The notes under the pieces: model-generated
The model's database searches: none
What the model saw: only the letters and a program-made list of their open reading frames with translations
Told to the model about the DNA's origin: nothing
Assembly: GCF_000463155.2 (NCBI RefSeq)
Contig: NZ_AWFZ01000006.1
Coordinates: 26,896 to 90,895, forward strand
Source: Siccibacter turicensis LMG 23730
Lineage (GTDB): Bacteria; Pseudomonadota; Gammaproteobacteria; Enterobacterales; Enterobacteriaceae
Direction of reading: 5' to 3'
DNA: 64,000 nt
Shown: one piece after another, positions 9,343 through 20,252 of the stretch
How positions within the stretch are numbered: position 1 is the stretch's first letter
How the letters are laid out: the number at the start of each line of letters is the position of its first letter
Position numbers and translations under genes: made by a program

Positions 9343-9366
9343 AAAAAACCCCTCCGAAGAGGGGTT
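9343..9366 (-). terminator. Terminator of hemCDXY
   Basis: Read on the minus strand, the stem AACCCCTC-TTCG-GAGGGGTT is followed by a run of Ts (AAAAAA on the plus strand at 9343-9348). It lies 7 bases beyond the hemY stop. Confidence 0.9.
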
Positions 9367-9372
9367 GTGATG

Positions 9373-10569
9373 TTATTGCGGGGTGTTGTTTTGCAACGTC
9401 AGCAGTAGTCCGTCTCGCCGCATGGTGGCCGCCTCTTCCGGCTGATGCAGGCGGTCAAGCGTGTCTGCCAGCCAGGCGTAATCGAAGGCGTCCGGACGCT
9501 GTTTAAGGGCCGCACGGAAGGCGAGCGCCGCTTCCTGCCATTCGCCACGCTTCATACGCAGTTGGCCCAGGGTGCTCCACAGCAGCGGACGGTCGCCCAG
9601 GGTGCGGATCTGCTGGCGCAGCGATTTTTCCAGCAGCTCAGGTTCGCTGGACTGCAGACGCGGCATCAACAGCACCAGCCGCTCGTCATACTGGCGTTTC
9701 AGCCCGTCGAGGATAATCTGCTGAGCGGTATCATGGTCGTTGCACTCGATCAGGTGCTCAGCCATCGCCACCTGCAGGGCCGGCTCGTGTCGCGTTTTGC
9801 GGCTCTGGTTTTTCCACCAGGCATTCAGCCCTTCGCTGCCGCCATCGGCACGCGCCTGATCCATCATGCCAATCCATGCCTGACGCTGGAGGGCGATACG
9901 ATGCTCTTCATCGCCAACCTGCGCTTTTTCCATAGAAGGAATGATGTCCAGCAGCGAGCCCCAGGCACCGGTATGAATGTAGGCCTGCTCGGCAAGACGC
10001 AGCACCTCCGGATGACGCGGTGAGATCTCCAGCAGACGGTCCACGCCGTGGCGCGCTGCATGAAACTCCTTGCGGGCCAGCTGGAGACGAACGCGGGTGA
10101 TCTCCACCGGGATGGGATCGTTCTCAGCCAGCTCGGCGGCGCGCTCAAGATGCTGATTGGCGCGAATTTCATCCCCTCGTTGCTGGGCCGCTTCGGCGGC
10201 AAGCAGGTAGTTCACAACAGGCTGTTCGGCGTGGTCGGCGTTGCGCGACATCAGCTTCTCGACCTGCTGATAATCGCCTTCTGCTAGCTTCAGCAGCGCC
10301 TGGTTGGTCTGCTTATGCGCGCGGCGGCGTTTACGGCCCACGAACCAGCCGCGGGTATGCGCGCCGGTACGGAACAGGCGGCGTAGCAGCCATTCCACCG
10401 CGAACAGCACCACCAGCGAGAGCAGCAGGATGATGACCAGCGCGGTGACGCTGGTTTCGATGTTGTAGTTATCGGTCTGGATCAGGACATAGCCCTGATG
10501 CCCGGCCATCATTGGGCCAAGCACAATACCGGCAATCAGCAGCAGGAAGAGCAATAAGACTTTAAGCAT
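9373..10569 (-). CDS. hemY: HemY, TPR-containing inner-membrane protein of the hem operon
   Basis: 398 aa, the same length as E. coli HemY. Two hydrophobic segments at the N-terminus (residues about 1-20 and 40-62) anchor a cytoplasmic TPR-rich domain. The protein is associated with late haem synthesis in enterobacteria, but its exact function is unsettled; despite the name it is not the protoporphyrinogen oxidase of Bacillus. It starts 2 bases after hemX and is the last gene of hemCDXY, followed by a strong terminator. Confidence 0.95.
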   Translation of the reverse strand: MLKVLLLFLLLIAGIVLGPMMAGHQGYVLIQTDNYNIETSVTALVIILLLSLVVLFAVEWLLRRLFRTGAHTRGWFVGRKRRRAHKQTNQALLKLAEGDYQQVEKLMSRNADHAEQPVVNYLLAAEAAQQRGDEIRANQHLERAAELAENDPIPVEITRVRLQLARKEFHAARHGVDRLLEISPRHPEVLRLAEQAYIHTGAWGSLLDIIPSMEKAQVGDEEHRIALQRQAWIGMMDQARADGGSEGLNAWWKNQSRKTRHEPALQVAMAEHLIECNDHDTAQQIILDGLKRQYDERLVLLMPRLQSSEPELLEKSLRQQIRTLGDRPLLWSTLGQLRMKRGEWQEAALAFRAALKQRPDAFDYAWLADTLDRLHQPEEAATMRRDGLLLTLQNNTPQ

Positions 10570-10571
10570 CG

Positions 10572-11741
10572 TTATTCTCCCTGCGCCGGTGCGGCGGGCG
10601 TTTCCGCTTTTTCAGCGGCCGGCGCTTCGGCCTGGGTTGACGGCTGCGCCAGCAGGTTGCGCACGCGATTCTGCATCAGCTTGTCGAGGATCGGCTGGCT
10701 CTGCAGTTCATCCGGCACATCCATGCGGATATTTTGCTGACTCAGGTTGTCCAGCTCCTCAAGGAAGGCTTTGGTGGAGGCGTCGTCGGTATCGTAATAG
10801 GCGCGTACCCACGTAGAGACGTTATCCAGCGCCTGTTTGTAGGTTTCTTCCTGATGACGCGGCACCGCCTGCGCGGCAACCAGCAGACGGGAACGGATGT
10901 TTTCCCGCAGGTAGACGTCCTGATTCGGTGCCAGCAGCGGCACGTCGGTATCGTCGCGACGGCGGATAGTAATGAAGCTGTCCATAAAGTTATGCCAGCT
11001 TTTAACCAGGTTGACGCGCCACTCGCTCAGAGAGCTGGAGAGCTCGCTGCTGTCGGCGTCCATCGGTGAGCTGTCGCTGTTGTTGTCCGCCAGACGCAGG
11101 TTATCAATCTGGTTGGAGAGCTGATTCACTTTCAGAATGATGCCGTCATAGTCCACCTGCGCCACGGTAGAGAGGCTGGCGATATCCTCGGTAATCGCGC
11201 GGCGGGCGGTAATAAGGCTGGGATCGTTCATGTCAGCCAGGCTCGCATCGGCGCTTTTCAGCAGCGCGGCCGCGGTGGTGACATCCTGATCGCTCCACAG
11301 CTTGCGGCCGGCCAGTTTGACCAGGAAATCGGCCTGGGCCAGCAGCCACGCTTTCGCATCGCTACCGGAGATGGTAGCCACTTTCTGCTGCACTTCATCA
11401 AGCTGACGCGTCATCGCGGTCTGTTGGCGGTTTGCTTCTTCAAGCTGGCTCGCCTGCTGGCTGAGCAGCTTCTCAAAGTCCGCTTTCTGCGACGCCTGCT
11501 CTTTTTGCAGGGCGGTCAGCTGATTTACTAGTTCGTCATTGGTCGCGCGCTGTGTGGAGGCCTGTTGCTTACCCCAGGTATACAATCCCGCACCCGCCGC
11601 CAGCGCAATCGCAATGGCGATGACGCTCAGTACCAGACCGGTTCGACCGGTTTTTGCCGGCTGAGGCTCAGGAGCACGCGGGGTGTCGGCGGTGTCCCTG
11701 GTTTCTTCATCCACGGCGGAGATATTCTGTTGTTCCGTCAT
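10572..11741 (-). CDS. hemX: HemX, membrane-anchored protein of the hem operon
   Basis: 389 aa (E. coli 393). A charged, proline-rich cytoplasmic N-terminus is followed by one membrane helix at about residues 34-54. A coiled coil rich in Gln, Ala and Lys follows (about 58-125), then a periplasmic domain. The C-terminus is Ala/Glu/Pro rich. It was once annotated as uroporphyrinogen III methyltransferase, but it lacks the SAM-methyltransferase fold of CysG, so I give no enzymatic function. It lies between hemD and hemY in the conserved operon. Confidence 0.93.
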   Translation of the reverse strand: MTEQQNISAVDEETRDTADTPRAPEPQPAKTGRTGLVLSVIAIAIALAAGAGLYTWGKQQASTQRATNDELVNQLTALQKEQASQKADFEKLLSQQASQLEEANRQQTAMTRQLDEVQQKVATISGSDAKAWLLAQADFLVKLAGRKLWSDQDVTTAAALLKSADASLADMNDPSLITARRAITEDIASLSTVAQVDYDGIILKVNQLSNQIDNLRLADNNSDSSPMDADSSELSSSLSEWRVNLVKSWHNFMDSFITIRRRDDTDVPLLAPNQDVYLRENIRSRLLVAAQAVPRHQEETYKQALDNVSTWVRAYYDTDDASTKAFLEELDNLSQQNIRMDVPDELQSQPILDKLMQNRVRNLLAQPSTQAEAPAAEKAETPAAPAQGE

Positions 11742-11762
11742 TATGGCTTCCCGTTATGAGAT

Positions 11763-12503
11763 TTAGAGTAGCGCGCGCAGCAGCGCGTCGTTGTCGGCGT
11801 TATCGGCGACCTGAATATCTTGCCAGCCCAACTCCCGGGCGAGGTCTGCCAGCCGCTCGCTGACAACTATCACTTTGCAGTGTAATAGCCAGCGAGTGCG
11901 ATACCACTCAGGCACCAGATTGAAAAGCTGGTGCAGCATCTCACCGCTGGTCATCACCAGAGTATCCACTCCGCGTGCCTGCCAGCGATGGGCTTCCTGA
12001 GCGCCATCATAAACTTTTTCACAGCGTTGATAACATTCACAAAACGTCACGCTGGCACCGCGCGCGGTCAGGGTTTCCCCGATCAGTTCGCGCCCGCCGT
12101 TGCCGCGCAGTATCAACGCCCTGGTGCCAATAATATTTTGTAATTCAGGTAATTGTAGCAAGACTTCGCTGATTTCCCGCCCGTGCGGATAACTTACCTG
12201 CCTGCCACTGACCTGATGCAGCGCCAGCGCGGTCGAGCGGCCAATCGCGAAATAGCGCAGCGAGGCAGGCCAGTCGCGGCCCGCACGCTGTAGCGCGGCA
12301 TGGGCATACTGCACGGCATGGCGCGAGACCATAAACACCATGTCGTCCGGTTGCAGGGTATCGAATAAGGCAGGAAGCTGCGGCAGGTCGTTACCCGGCG
12401 CGAATTCGATCAGCGGAAAGCTCCAGGCCACCTTGCCCTGCGTGCGCAGACGGCTGACTAACGCTTCGCCATCGGGGGAGGGACGGGTGACCAGGATGCT
12501 CAT
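11763..12503 (-). CDS. hemD: Uroporphyrinogen-III synthase (HemD)
   Basis: 246 aa, the length of E. coli HemD. It cyclises hydroxymethylbilane with inversion of ring D to give uroporphyrinogen III, the branch point for haem, sirohaem and cobalamin. Two alternating alpha/beta lobes are expected; the N-terminal [13 protein letters not shown] and [12 protein letters not shown] are recognisable. Its ATG overlaps the hemC stop by 4 bases, coupling it to the preceding enzyme. Confidence 0.95.
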   Translation of the reverse strand: MSILVTRPSPDGEALVSRLRTQGKVAWSFPLIEFAPGNDLPQLPALFDTLQPDDMVFMVSRHAVQYAHAALQRAGRDWPASLRYFAIGRSTALALHQVSGRQVSYPHGREISEVLLQLPELQNIIGTRALILRGNGGRELIGETLTARGASVTFCECYQRCEKVYDGAQEAHRWQARGVDTLVMTSGEMLHQLFNLVPEWYRTRWLLHCKVIVVSERLADLARELGWQDIQVADNADNDALLRALL

Positions 12504-13441
12504 GCCGGGCCTTCTCCGTTATAGACGTCGGCGAGAATCTCCCGCGCGCCGTTTTCGAGCAGCTCTTCCGCCAGCGATACCCCGAGTGCCTCGGCGGCTT
12601 CGGGCTTACCACGGCGCTCACCGCGAATGATTTCTGACCCGTCCGGTGCGCCAACCAGCGCCCGCAGCCACAGCTCGCCATTCACCAGTTCGGCATAGCT
12701 GCCGATCGGCACCTGGCATCCGCCTTCAAGACGGGTATTCATGGCTCGCTCAGCGCGCACGCGTATCGCCGTTTCCAGGTCGTTCAGCGGTGCGAGCAGG
12801 GCGCGCGTCCGTTCATCATTAAGGCGGCACTCAATGCCGACCGCACCCTGGCCCACGGCGGGCAGCGAGATCTCTGCCGGCAGCGCCATGCGGATACGCG
12901 CCTCCAGTCCGAGTCGTTTCAGACCGGCTACCGCGAGGATGATGGCGTCATAATCGCCGTTATCGAGCTTACTCAGACGGGTGCCGACGTTACCGCGCAG
13001 CGAGCGGATGACCAGGTCGGGACGGCGGGCGGCTATCTGGCACTGGCGACGCAGGCTGGAGGTGCCCACCACGCTACCCGGCGGCAGCGCATCCAGGCTG
13101 TCATAGCGGTTGGATACAAAGGCATCACGTGGATCTTCGCGCTCGCAAATGGTCACGAGGCCGAGCCCGTCGGGAAATTCGACCGGCACGTCTTTCATGG
13201 AGTGAACAGCGATGTCGGCGCGGTCTTCAAGCAGGGCCATTTCCAGCTCTTTGACAAACAAACCCTTGCCGCCTACCTTAGCAAGCGGTGTGTCGAGAAT
13301 GACATCACCTTTTGTCACCATGGGAACCAACTCGACGTTAAGCCCTGGATGGCTGTCCATCAGGCGTTGCTTGACATAATGCGCCTGCCAGAGTGCCAGC
13401 GGGCTTTGTCGGGTGGCAATTCGAATTACTTTGTCTAACAT
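12500..13441 (-). CDS. hemC: Hydroxymethylbilane synthase (porphobilinogen deaminase, HemC)
   Basis: 313 aa. It polymerises four porphobilinogens to hydroxymethylbilane. The dipyrromethane cofactor cysteine is C242 ([13 protein letters not shown]) and the catalytic aspartate is D84 (HSMKDVP); both are at E. coli positions. [14 protein letters not shown] is the N-terminal signature. It is the first gene of hemCDXY and diverges from cyaA across a 331-base gap. A hemC promoter on the minus strand could not be assigned with confidence. Confidence 0.97.
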   Translation of the reverse strand: MLDKVIRIATRQSPLALWQAHYVKQRLMDSHPGLNVELVPMVTKGDVILDTPLAKVGGKGLFVKELEMALLEDRADIAVHSMKDVPVEFPDGLGLVTICEREDPRDAFVSNRYDSLDALPPGSVVGTSSLRRQCQIAARRPDLVIRSLRGNVGTRLSKLDNGDYDAIILAVAGLKRLGLEARIRMALPAEISLPAVGQGAVGIECRLNDERTRALLAPLNDLETAIRVRAERAMNTRLEGGCQVPIGSYAELVNGELWLRALVGAPDGSEIIRGERRGKPEAAEALGVSLAEELLENGAREILADVYNGEGPA

Positions 13442-13590
13442 GCTTGTTACCGTCGTTATCGTCCACTGACCATCCTAACATTGTTAGTGAAACCCTGTCA
13501 GTTTTCACGCCGGAGCGGGTAAATACCTGAGCAGATCAACGCTTACCTTCTGCAGGCGCGTTGAACAGACCGTGAGCTAGCGCATCTTTC

Positions 13591-13629
13591 TTTACGGTCA
13601 ACCAGCAAGGTGTTAAATTGATCACGTTT
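13591..13629 (+). promoter_or_regulatory. cyaA promoter with overlapping CRP site
   Basis: A P2-type promoter: TTTACG (13591-13596), 16 bases, TTAAAT (13613-13618). The CRP-like palindrome TGTTAAATTGATCACG (13611-13626) covers the -10, so cAMP-CRP would repress it, as known for E. coli cyaA. A separate TATAAT occurs at 13655-13660. The rest of the hemC-cyaA gap shows no ORF. Confidence 0.75.
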
Positions 13630-13772
13630 TGAGCCAAATGTCAGCCTGCCATACTATAATTATCCAAGCGACAAGCTGAGAGGCGGTCTTTTACCGAATA
13701 GTAAAACTCCAGCGTGACGCGGGTTGCACACCGCCCGCCGCACAACGGGGCTTAACCATCAGGCGATACGTC

Positions 13773-16322
13773 TTGTACCTCTATATTGAGACACTGAAGC
13801 AGAGACTGGATGCCATAAATCAACTGCGCGTGGATCGCGCGCTTGCTGCCATGGGGCCTGCGTTTCAACAGGTCTACAGTCTGCTGCCGACATTATTGCA
13901 CTATCACCACCCTCTGATGCCGGGTTACCTTGAAGGTGACGTTCCCGCTGGCATCTGCCTCTACACGCCTGATGAAAACCAACAGCACTACCTCAACGAA
14001 CTCGAGATCCGCGACGGCATTCCCACGCAGATATCGCCGAAAGGCGAGCTGCCGATTACCGGTGTCTACACCATGGGCAGCACCTCGTCCGTAGGCCAGA
14101 GCTGCTCTTCGGATCTCGATATCTGGGTCTGCCACCAGTCGTGGCTCGATAACGACGAACGCCTGCTGTTACAGCGTAAATGCAGCCTGCTTGAGAGCTG
14201 GGCGGCCTCCCTCGGCGTGGAAGTCAGCTTCTTCCTGATTGACGAAAACCGTTTCCGCCATAATGAAAGCGGCAGCCTCGGCGGCGAAGACTGCGGCTCG
14301 ACCCAGCACATACTGCTGCTGGATGAGTTTTACCGCACCGCGGTGCGTCTGGCCGGGAAGCGTATTCTGTGGAATATGGTGCCGGACGAAGAAGAAGACC
14401 ACTACGACGACTACGTTATGTCGCTCTACGCCCAGGGCGTGCTCACCCCGAACGAGTGGCTGGATCTCGGTGGCCTGAGCTCGCTCTCCGCCGAAGAGTA
14501 CTTCGGCGCCAGCCTGTGGCAGCTCTATAAAAGCATCGACTCGCCGTATAAAGCGGTGCTCAAAACGCTGCTGCTGGAAGCCTACTCCTGGGAATACCCC
14601 AACACCCGCCTGCTGGCGAAAGATATTAAGCAGCGCCTGCACAACGGCGAGATCGTTTGCTTCGGTCTCGACCCCTACTGCATGATGCTGGAGCGCGTCA
14701 CCCACTACCTGACGCAGATAGATGACATGACGCGTCTGGATCTGGTGCGTCGTTGCTTCTATTTAAAAGTGTGCGAGAAGCTGAGCCGCGAACGCGCCTG
14801 CGTCGGCTGGCGTCGTGAAATTTTAAGCAGCCTGGTGAAAGAGTGGAACTGGGACGACGAGCGTCTGGCGATGCTGGACAACCGGGCGAACTGGAAAATC
14901 GATCGGGTGCGCGAAGCGCATAACGAACTGCTGGATGCGATGATGCAGAGCTATCGCAACCTGATCCGCTTTGCGCGCCGTAATAATCTGAGCGTCTCCG
15001 CCAGTCCGCAGGATATTGGCGTGCTGACCCGTAAACTCTATGCCGCGTTTGAAGCGCTGCCGGGGAAAGTGACGCTGGTTAACCCGCAGATCTCGCCGGA
15101 TCTCTCCGAGCCAAACCTGACGTTTATCCACGTTCCGCCGGGTCGTGCCAACCGTAGCGGCTGGTACGTCTATAACCGTGCGCCGAGCATGGACTCGATC
15201 ATCAGCCATCAACCGCTGGAATATAACCGTTACCTGAATAAGCTGGTGGCCTGGGCCTGGTTTAACGGCCTGCTGACGTCCCGCACCCACCTGTTTATCA
15301 AGGGTAACGGCATCGTCGACCTGCCGAAGCTGCAGGAGATGGTAGCCGACGTGTCGCACCACTTCCCGCTGCGTCTGCCGGCTCCTACGCCGAAGGCACT
15401 CTATAGCCCGTGCGAAATTCGCCACCTGGCCATTATCGTTAACCTGGAGTACGACCCGACCGCGGCGTTCCGCAATCAGGTCGTACACTTTGATTTCCGT
15501 AAGCTGGACGTATTCAGCTTTGGCGAAGAGCACACCTGCCTGGTGGGCAGCATCGATCTGCTCTACCGCAACTCGTGGAATGAAGTGCGTACCCTGCACT
15601 TCAACGGCGAGCAGGCGATGATCGAAGCGCTGAAAACCATTCTCGGGAAAATGCATCAGGATGCCGCACCGCCGGACAACGTCGAAGTCTTTTGCTACAG
15701 CCAGCATCTGCGCGGACTGATCCGTACCCGCGTGCAGCAGCTGGTCTCCGAGTGTATCGAGCTGCGTCTCTCCAGCACGCGACTGGAGCCGGGCCGTTTC
15801 AAAGCGCTGCGCGTGGCGGGGCAAACCTGGGGTCTGTTCTTCGAGCGTCTTAACGTCTCGGTGCAGAAGCTGGAAAACGCCATTGAGTTCTACGGTGCGA
15901 TTTCGCATAACAAGCTGCATGGCCTGTCGGTGCAGGTGGAAACCAACCACGTGCAGCTGCCGTCGGTGGTGGACGGGTATGCCAGCGAAGGGATCATTCA
16001 GTTCTTCTTCGAACCGACGAAAGACGAGCGGGGCTTTAACATCTACATTCTGGATGAGAGCAACCGTGCGGAAGCCTACCATCATTGCGAAGGCAGCAAA
16101 GAGGAGCTGGTGCGCGACGTCAGCCGGTTCTACTCCTCCTCGCACGACCGCTTTACCTACGGCTCAAGCTTTATCAACTTCAACCTGCCGCAGTTCTATC
16201 AGATTGTGAACGTCGACGGGCGTCAGCAGGTGATCCCGTTCCGCAATCAGAGCCTGAGTATGGCAGCGCCGGTCGGTCAGGACGACGACGCTGCACCGCT
16301 GCTTGAGCAGTATCAGTCGTAA
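13773..16322 (+). CDS. cyaA: Class I adenylate cyclase (CyaA)
   Basis: 849 aa (E. coli 848). It makes cAMP from ATP. The N-terminal half is catalytic, with metal-binding D114 and D116 in SSDLDIWVC and a GS-type nucleotidyltransferase motif just before. The C-terminal half is the glucose-sensitive regulatory domain that responds to EIIA-Glc. The start is a TTG ([12 protein letters not shown]), as in E. coli, which keeps expression low; a weak AGGCGA site lies upstream. It diverges from hemC and converges on cyaY, meeting it end to end. Confidence 0.98.
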   Translation: MYLYIETLKQRLDAINQLRVDRALAAMGPAFQQVYSLLPTLLHYHHPLMPGYLEGDVPAGICLYTPDENQQHYLNELEIRDGIPTQISPKGELPITGVYTMGSTSSVGQSCSSDLDIWVCHQSWLDNDERLLLQRKCSLLESWAASLGVEVSFFLIDENRFRHNESGSLGGEDCGSTQHILLLDEFYRTAVRLAGKRILWNMVPDEEEDHYDDYVMSLYAQGVLTPNEWLDLGGLSSLSAEEYFGASLWQLYKSIDSPYKAVLKTLLLEAYSWEYPNTRLLAKDIKQRLHNGEIVCFGLDPYCMMLERVTHYLTQIDDMTRLDLVRRCFYLKVCEKLSRERACVGWRREILSSLVKEWNWDDERLAMLDNRANWKIDRVREAHNELLDAMMQSYRNLIRFARRNNLSVSASPQDIGVLTRKLYAAFEALPGKVTLVNPQISPDLSEPNLTFIHVPPGRANRSGWYVYNRAPSMDSIISHQPLEYNRYLNKLVAWAWFNGLLTSRTHLFIKGNGIVDLPKLQEMVADVSHHFPLRLPAPTPKALYSPCEIRHLAIIVNLEYDPTAAFRNQVVHFDFRKLDVFSFGEEHTCLVGSIDLLYRNSWNEVRTLHFNGEQAMIEALKTILGKMHQDAAPPDNVEVFCYSQHLRGLIRTRVQQLVSECIELRLSSTRLEPGRFKALRVAGQTWGLFFERLNVSVQKLENAIEFYGAISHNKLHGLSVQVETNHVQLPSVVDGYASEGIIQFFFEPTKDERGFNIYILDESNRAEAYHHCEGSKEELVRDVSRFYSSSHDRFTYGSSFINFNLPQFYQIVNVDGRQQVIPFRNQSLSMAAPVGQDDDAAPLLEQYQS

Positions 16323-16643
16323 TCAGCGGAAGCTGACCGGTTCGCCAGCCTGCTGGCTGGCGGCATTCTCCAGCACATCCCAGAAGTTTTCACCGCTGCG
16401 ATCGCATACCCAGTCGTCGCCCTTCAGCGAGAAGTGGTAGCCACCGTGCTTTGCCGCCAGCCACACCTGGTGCAGCGGTTCCTGACGGTTAATGATGATT
16501 TTGGTGCCGTTTTCGAAGCTCAGCGTCAGCACGCCGCCGTTGATTTCGCAGTCGATATCGCTATCGCCGTCCCAGTCGTCCAGCTGTTCTTCGATGGTCA
16601 GCCACAGGCTGTCGGCGAGGCGGTGAAATTCACTGTCGTTCAT
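16323..16643 (-). CDS. cyaY: Frataxin homologue (CyaY)
   Basis: 106 aa, the same length as E. coli CyaY. It binds iron and modulates Fe-S cluster assembly by IscS. The acidic first helix ([37 protein letters not shown], with clustered Asp/Glu at 11-30) and the beta sheet with [11 protein letters not shown] are typical of frataxins. It is convergent with cyaA, with the two stops adjacent, and divergent from lptM. Confidence 0.96.
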   Translation of the reverse strand: MNDSEFHRLADSLWLTIEEQLDDWDGDSDIDCEINGGVLTLSFENGTKIIINRQEPLHQVWLAAKHGGYHFSLKGDDWVCDRSGENFWDVLENAASQQAGEPVSFR

Positions 16644-16819
16644 GTCTGCTTCCTGTTATAGGTGATGGCGGCAAGTATAAAAGGTCTAAAAACGAATAGA
16701 AACCACGCCCAGCGGCAACGAACCGGTTGTTAAGCGACGACGCGAAAGGCAAACTCTTGCTTTTCAGGGTTCACCTGCGATGATAGAAAGCAGAACGCAT
16801 GGACTACAGGCATCCCATA

Positions 16820-17023
16820 ATGAAACAACTTTTCCGTCCGCTGGCGGTTGTGCTGGCGTTATTCACACTTGCTGGCTGCGGTCTGAAAGGCCCGCTCTAT
16901 TTCCCGCCCGCTGATAAGAACGCCGCGCCGGACGCACGTCCCGCCGCAGGTAATACCCAGGATACGACCCCGGTACGCAACGATCGCGGTCAGGGCGACA
17001 AGCCCACGCAGGTGATTTACTGA
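16820..17023 (+). CDS. lptM: LPS translocon maturation lipoprotein LptM (YifL)
   Basis: A 67-aa lipoprotein. The signal peptide ends at the lipobox LAG-C with the lipidated cysteine at position 20, followed by GLKGPLYFPP, the conserved family motif. LptM helps the LptD-LptE complex mature by stabilising its disulphide rearrangement. I chose the ATG at 16820 (MKQLFRPLAV); the upstream ATG at 16799 adds charged residues that spoil the signal peptide. It lies 36 bases before dapF, likely in one transcript. Confidence 0.92.
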   Translation: MKQLFRPLAVVLALFTLAGCGLKGPLYFPPADKNAAPDARPAAGNTQDTTPVRNDRGQGDKPTQVIY

Positions 17024-17059
17024 GTTCAACGTTGTTAATGCCGCGGTACGGAGCACATG

Positions 17060-17884
17060 ATGCAATTCGCTAAAATGCATGGCCTGGGTAACGACTTTAT
17101 GGTCGTGGACGCGGTAACGCAGAATATCTTCTTTTCACCTGAACTCATTCGCCGTCTCGCCGACCGCCATCTGGGCGTCGGGTTCGATCAGCTGCTGGTG
17201 GTGGAACCGCCCTACGATCCCGATCTCGACTTCCATTACCGCATCTTCAACGCCGACGGCAGCGAAGTGGCGCAGTGCGGCAACGGCGCGCGCTGTTTTG
17301 CCCGCTTCGTGCGCTTAAAAGGCCTGACCAACAAGCGCGATATCCGCGTCAGCACCGCCAACGGGCGCATGGTGTTGAGCGTCAGCGAAGACGAGCTGGT
17401 GCGCGTCAACATGGGCGAACCGGTGTTCGATCCGCTGAAGGTGCCGTTTCGCGCTAACAAAGCGGAAAAAACCTACATCATGCGCGCCGCCGAGCACACC
17501 ATACTGTGCGGCGTGGTGTCCATGGGGAACCCGCACTGCGTTTTGCAGGTCGATAACGTAGACACCGCGGCGGTGGAAACCCTCGGCCCGGTGCTCGAAA
17601 GCCACGAGCGCTTTCCCGAGCGCGCGAACATCGGCTTTATGCAGGTAGTGAACAAAGAACATATCCGGCTGCGCGTATTCGAACGCGGGGCCGGTGAGAC
17701 GCAGGCATGCGGCAGCGGTGCCTGCGCCGCGGTTGCCGTCGGGATCCAGCAGGGGTTACTGGCGGAGCAGGTGCGGGTCGATTTGCCCGGCGGACGTCTC
17801 AATATTGCCTGGAAAGGGCCCGGAGAGCCGCTGTTTATGACCGGGCCAGCCACCCACGTTTATGACGGATTTATACACCTATGA
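17060..17884 (+). CDS. dapF: Diaminopimelate epimerase (DapF)
   Basis: 274 aa, as in E. coli. It converts LL-DAP to meso-DAP for lysine and peptidoglycan synthesis. The catalytic cysteine pair is in [11 protein letters not shown] (about C73) and ACGSGACAA (about C217). Two ATGs stand in tandem at 17057 and 17060. I chose the second because GGAG (17050-17053) then sits 6 bases away rather than 3, and it aligns with E. coli. It overlaps yigA by 4 bases, the start of a dapF-yigA-xerC-yigB chain. Confidence 0.96.
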   Translation: MQFAKMHGLGNDFMVVDAVTQNIFFSPELIRRLADRHLGVGFDQLLVVEPPYDPDLDFHYRIFNADGSEVAQCGNGARCFARFVRLKGLTNKRDIRVSTANGRMVLSVSEDELVRVNMGEPVFDPLKVPFRANKAEKTYIMRAAEHTILCGVVSMGNPHCVLQVDNVDTAAVETLGPVLESHERFPERANIGFMQVVNKEHIRLRVFERGAGETQACGSGACAAVAVGIQQGLLAEQVRVDLPGGRLNIAWKGPGEPLFMTGPATHVYDGFIHL

Positions 17885-18585
17885 AGAATACCGGGGAACA
17901 GCAGCAGCACGTTACGGAGCTCGACGATCGGGACGTGGTGGAGTATCTGATGCGTCACCCCGACTTCTTTATCCGCAACGCCGCGCTGGTTGAACAGATG
18001 CGCGTTCCCCATCCGGTACGCGGCAGCGTGTCGCTGGTGGAGTGGCATATGGCGCGCTCGCGCAACCATATCGATCGGCTACGCGAAAACATGTCTCTGC
18101 TGATGGAACAAGCCCAGGCCAACGAGAATCTGTTCTCGCTGGTGCTGACGCTGCAAGGCCAGCTTGCCGCCGCCTCCAGCCTACACGATATGCTCAACCG
18201 CCTGCACCGCTGGGCGCGCGATATGGGGCTGGCCGGAGCCAGCGTGCGCCTGTTCAGCGATAAATGGCGCATTGGTGCGCCGTCCGGGTTTACCGATCTG
18301 GCGCTCAACCGCACGGCGTTTGAACCGCTGCGGATTCAGCGCATGGGCGACGCGCAGCACTACCTCGGTACGTTAAACGGCCCCGAGCTGCTGCTGGTGC
18401 TCCCGCAGGCGAAAGCCATCGGATCGGTGGCCATGTCGGTACTGGGCGGCGATGAGTCGCTGGGCCTCATCATCTTTACCAGCCGCGATCCGCAGCACTA
18501 CTACCCGGACCAGGGCACCCAGCTGCTTCAGGAAGTGGCGATGCTGTTGCCGGGGCTGCTGGAGCGTTGGGTCGAGCGGGTATGA
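17881..18585 (+). CDS. yigA: DUF484 protein YigA
   Basis: 234 aa (E. coli 235). A GAF-like DUF484 protein of unknown function, conserved between dapF and xerC. The N-terminal [27 protein letters not shown] is the family signature, followed by a helical/coiled segment (residues about 50-100) and a GAF-like domain. It overlaps dapF at the start and xerC at the end (ATGA in both cases). Coupling to xerC is old and conserved, but what it does is not known. Confidence 0.92.
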   Translation: MKNTGEQQQHVTELDDRDVVEYLMRHPDFFIRNAALVEQMRVPHPVRGSVSLVEWHMARSRNHIDRLRENMSLLMEQAQANENLFSLVLTLQGQLAAASSLHDMLNRLHRWARDMGLAGASVRLFSDKWRIGAPSGFTDLALNRTAFEPLRIQRMGDAQHYLGTLNGPELLLVLPQAKAIGSVAMSVLGGDESLGLIIFTSRDPQHYYPDQGTQLLQEVAMLLPGLLERWVERV

Positions 18586-19487
18586 GCGACGCACCGCTGC
18601 ATGAGGCCGTCGCGCGCTTTCTGCGTTACCTGAAGGTCGAGCGCCAGCTTAGCCCCTTAACCCTGCTCAACTACCGGCGTCAGCTGGATGTCATCATCAC
18701 CCTCCTTACCGAAATGAAGCTGGTGCGCTGGGAACAGTGCGATGCCGCCGCGGTACGCAGTCTGGCCGTGCGCAGCCGTCGTGCCGGGCTTGGCGCCGCC
18801 AGTCTGGCGCTGCGGATGTCGGCCCTGCGCAGCTTCTTCGACTGGCTGGTTGCTCAGGGCGAGCTGAACGCCAATCCGGCGAAGGGCATTCCGACCCCGA
18901 AAGCGGGGCGGCATCTGCCGAAAAATATTGATGTCGATGATATGAACCGTCTGCTGGGGATCGACCTGAACGATCCGCTGGCGGTGCGCGACCGGGCGAT
19001 GATGGAAGTGATGTACGGCGCCGGGCTGCGTCTCTCCGAGCTGGTCAATCTGGACTGCGGGCACCTCGATCTCGCCAGCGGCGAAGCCTGGGTAATGGGG
19101 AAAGGCAGCAAAGAGCGGCGTCTGCCGATTGGCCGTAGCGCGGTGGAGTGGGTGGAGCACTGGCTCGATCTGCGCGAGCTGTTTGGCCCGGATGACGACG
19201 CGCTGTTTCTCTCGAATCAGGGCAAGCGGATCTCGACCCGCAACGTGCAGAAGCGCTTTGCGGAGTGGGGCATCAGGCAGGGGCTGAACAGCCATGTGCA
19301 TCCCCACAAGCTGCGCCACTCCTTTGCCACCCATATGCTTGAATCCAGCGGCGATCTGCGCGCGGTGCAGGAGCTGCTGGGGCATGCCAATCTCTCAACC
19401 ACCCAAATCTATACCCATCTCGACTTTCAACACCTTGCTACGGTGTACGACGCGGCGCATCCACGCGCAAAACGGGGGAAAAAGTAA
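18582..19487 (+). CDS. xerC: Site-specific tyrosine recombinase XerC
   Basis: 301 aa (E. coli 298). With XerD it resolves chromosome dimers at dif, under FtsK control. All six catalytic residues are present: R150, K174, H242, R245, H268 and Y277. The N-terminal core-binding domain (about 1-110) begins with [18 protein letters not shown] chose the ATG at 18582, which overlaps the yigA stop and aligns with E. coli; the reading from 18567 lies in yigA. It shares one base with yigB (TAATG). Confidence 0.97.
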   Translation: MSDAPLHEAVARFLRYLKVERQLSPLTLLNYRRQLDVIITLLTEMKLVRWEQCDAAAVRSLAVRSRRAGLGAASLALRMSALRSFFDWLVAQGELNANPAKGIPTPKAGRHLPKNIDVDDMNRLLGIDLNDPLAVRDRAMMEVMYGAGLRLSELVNLDCGHLDLASGEAWVMGKGSKERRLPIGRSAVEWVEHWLDLRELFGPDDDALFLSNQGKRISTRNVQKRFAEWGIRQGLNSHVHPHKLRHSFATHMLESSGDLRAVQELLGHANLSTTQIYTHLDFQHLATVYDAAHPRAKRGKK

Positions 19488-20203
19488 TGCGTTTTTATCG
19501 CCCGTTAGGGCCCATTTCAGCCATCACGTTCGATCTCGACGACACGCTCTATGACAACCGCCCGGTGATTTTGCGCACCGAGCAGGAGTCGCTGGCGTTT
19601 ATGCGCAGCTACCATCCGGATCTGAGCCAGTTTGAAGCCGCGGAGTATCACCGCTTGCGTCAGGCGCTGCGCGAGGCGGAGCCGGAGATCTATCACGATG
19701 TGACCGAGTGGCGACGCCGCGCCGTTGAGCGCGCCATGCTGAACGTCGGCTTAAGCCCGGAGGCCGCCGCCGCCGGCGCGCAGGCCGCGATGGAACACTT
19801 CGCGAAGTGGCGCAGCATGATTGATGTCCCGCAGGAAACCCACGACACCCTCGCCGCGCTTGCCGAGAAGTGGCCGCTGGTGGCCATCACCAACGGAAAC
19901 GCCGACCCGCATCTCTTTGGCCTCGGCGACTACTTTACGTTTGTGCTGCGCGCCGGCCCGCACGGGCGTGCGAAGCCCTTCGGCGACATGTATGACCTGG
20001 CCGCGCAAAAGCTCGGCGTCGCACCTGGGGAGATCCTGCACGTCGGCGACGACCTGACCACCGATGTGGCTGGCGCAGTGCGTCATGGCCTTCAGGCCTG
20101 CTGGATTAACCTGCGCGACGACGACCTGATGCACGTCAGGGACAGCCGTTTACTGCCGCATCTGGAAATTACGCGGTTGGCATCCCTCACGACGCTGATA
20201 TAA
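19487..20203 (+). CDS. yigB: HAD-family FMN phosphatase (YigB)
   Basis: 238 aa, as in E. coli, where YigB is a flavin mononucleotide phosphatase of riboflavin metabolism. The HAD motif [11 protein letters not shown] (about residues 13-22), motif II around ITNG and motif [18 protein letters not shown] are all present. The start codon overlaps the xerC stop by one base. uvrD follows 49 bases later, with its own SOS operator in the gap. Confidence 0.94.
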   Translation: MRFYRPLGPISAITFDLDDTLYDNRPVILRTEQESLAFMRSYHPDLSQFEAAEYHRLRQALREAEPEIYHDVTEWRRRAVERAMLNVGLSPEAAAAGAQAAMEHFAKWRSMIDVPQETHDTLAALAEKWPLVAITNGNADPHLFGLGDYFTFVLRAGPHGRAKPFGDMYDLAAQKLGVAPGEILHVGDDLTTDVAGAVRHGLQACWINLRDDDLMHVRDSRLLPHLEITRLASLTTLI

Positions 20204-20215
20204 TCACCAGCAGTT

Positions 20216-20231
20216 CTGTATAAAATACCAG
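20216..20231 (+). promoter_or_regulatory. LexA operator (SOS box) of uvrD
   Basis: CTG-TATAAAATAC-CAG has the CTG-N10-CAG layout of LexA sites and sits 21 bases before the uvrD start codon, as in E. coli. uvrD is therefore expected to be induced by DNA damage. Confidence 0.88.
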
Positions 20232-20252
20232 TATTCATCAGCGGCGGTGCCA

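Noticed and set aside
14823-16145. A 440-aa reading frame antisense to cyaA
   Set aside because: A frame shadow with no ribosome binding site or family resemblance; cyaA is full length.
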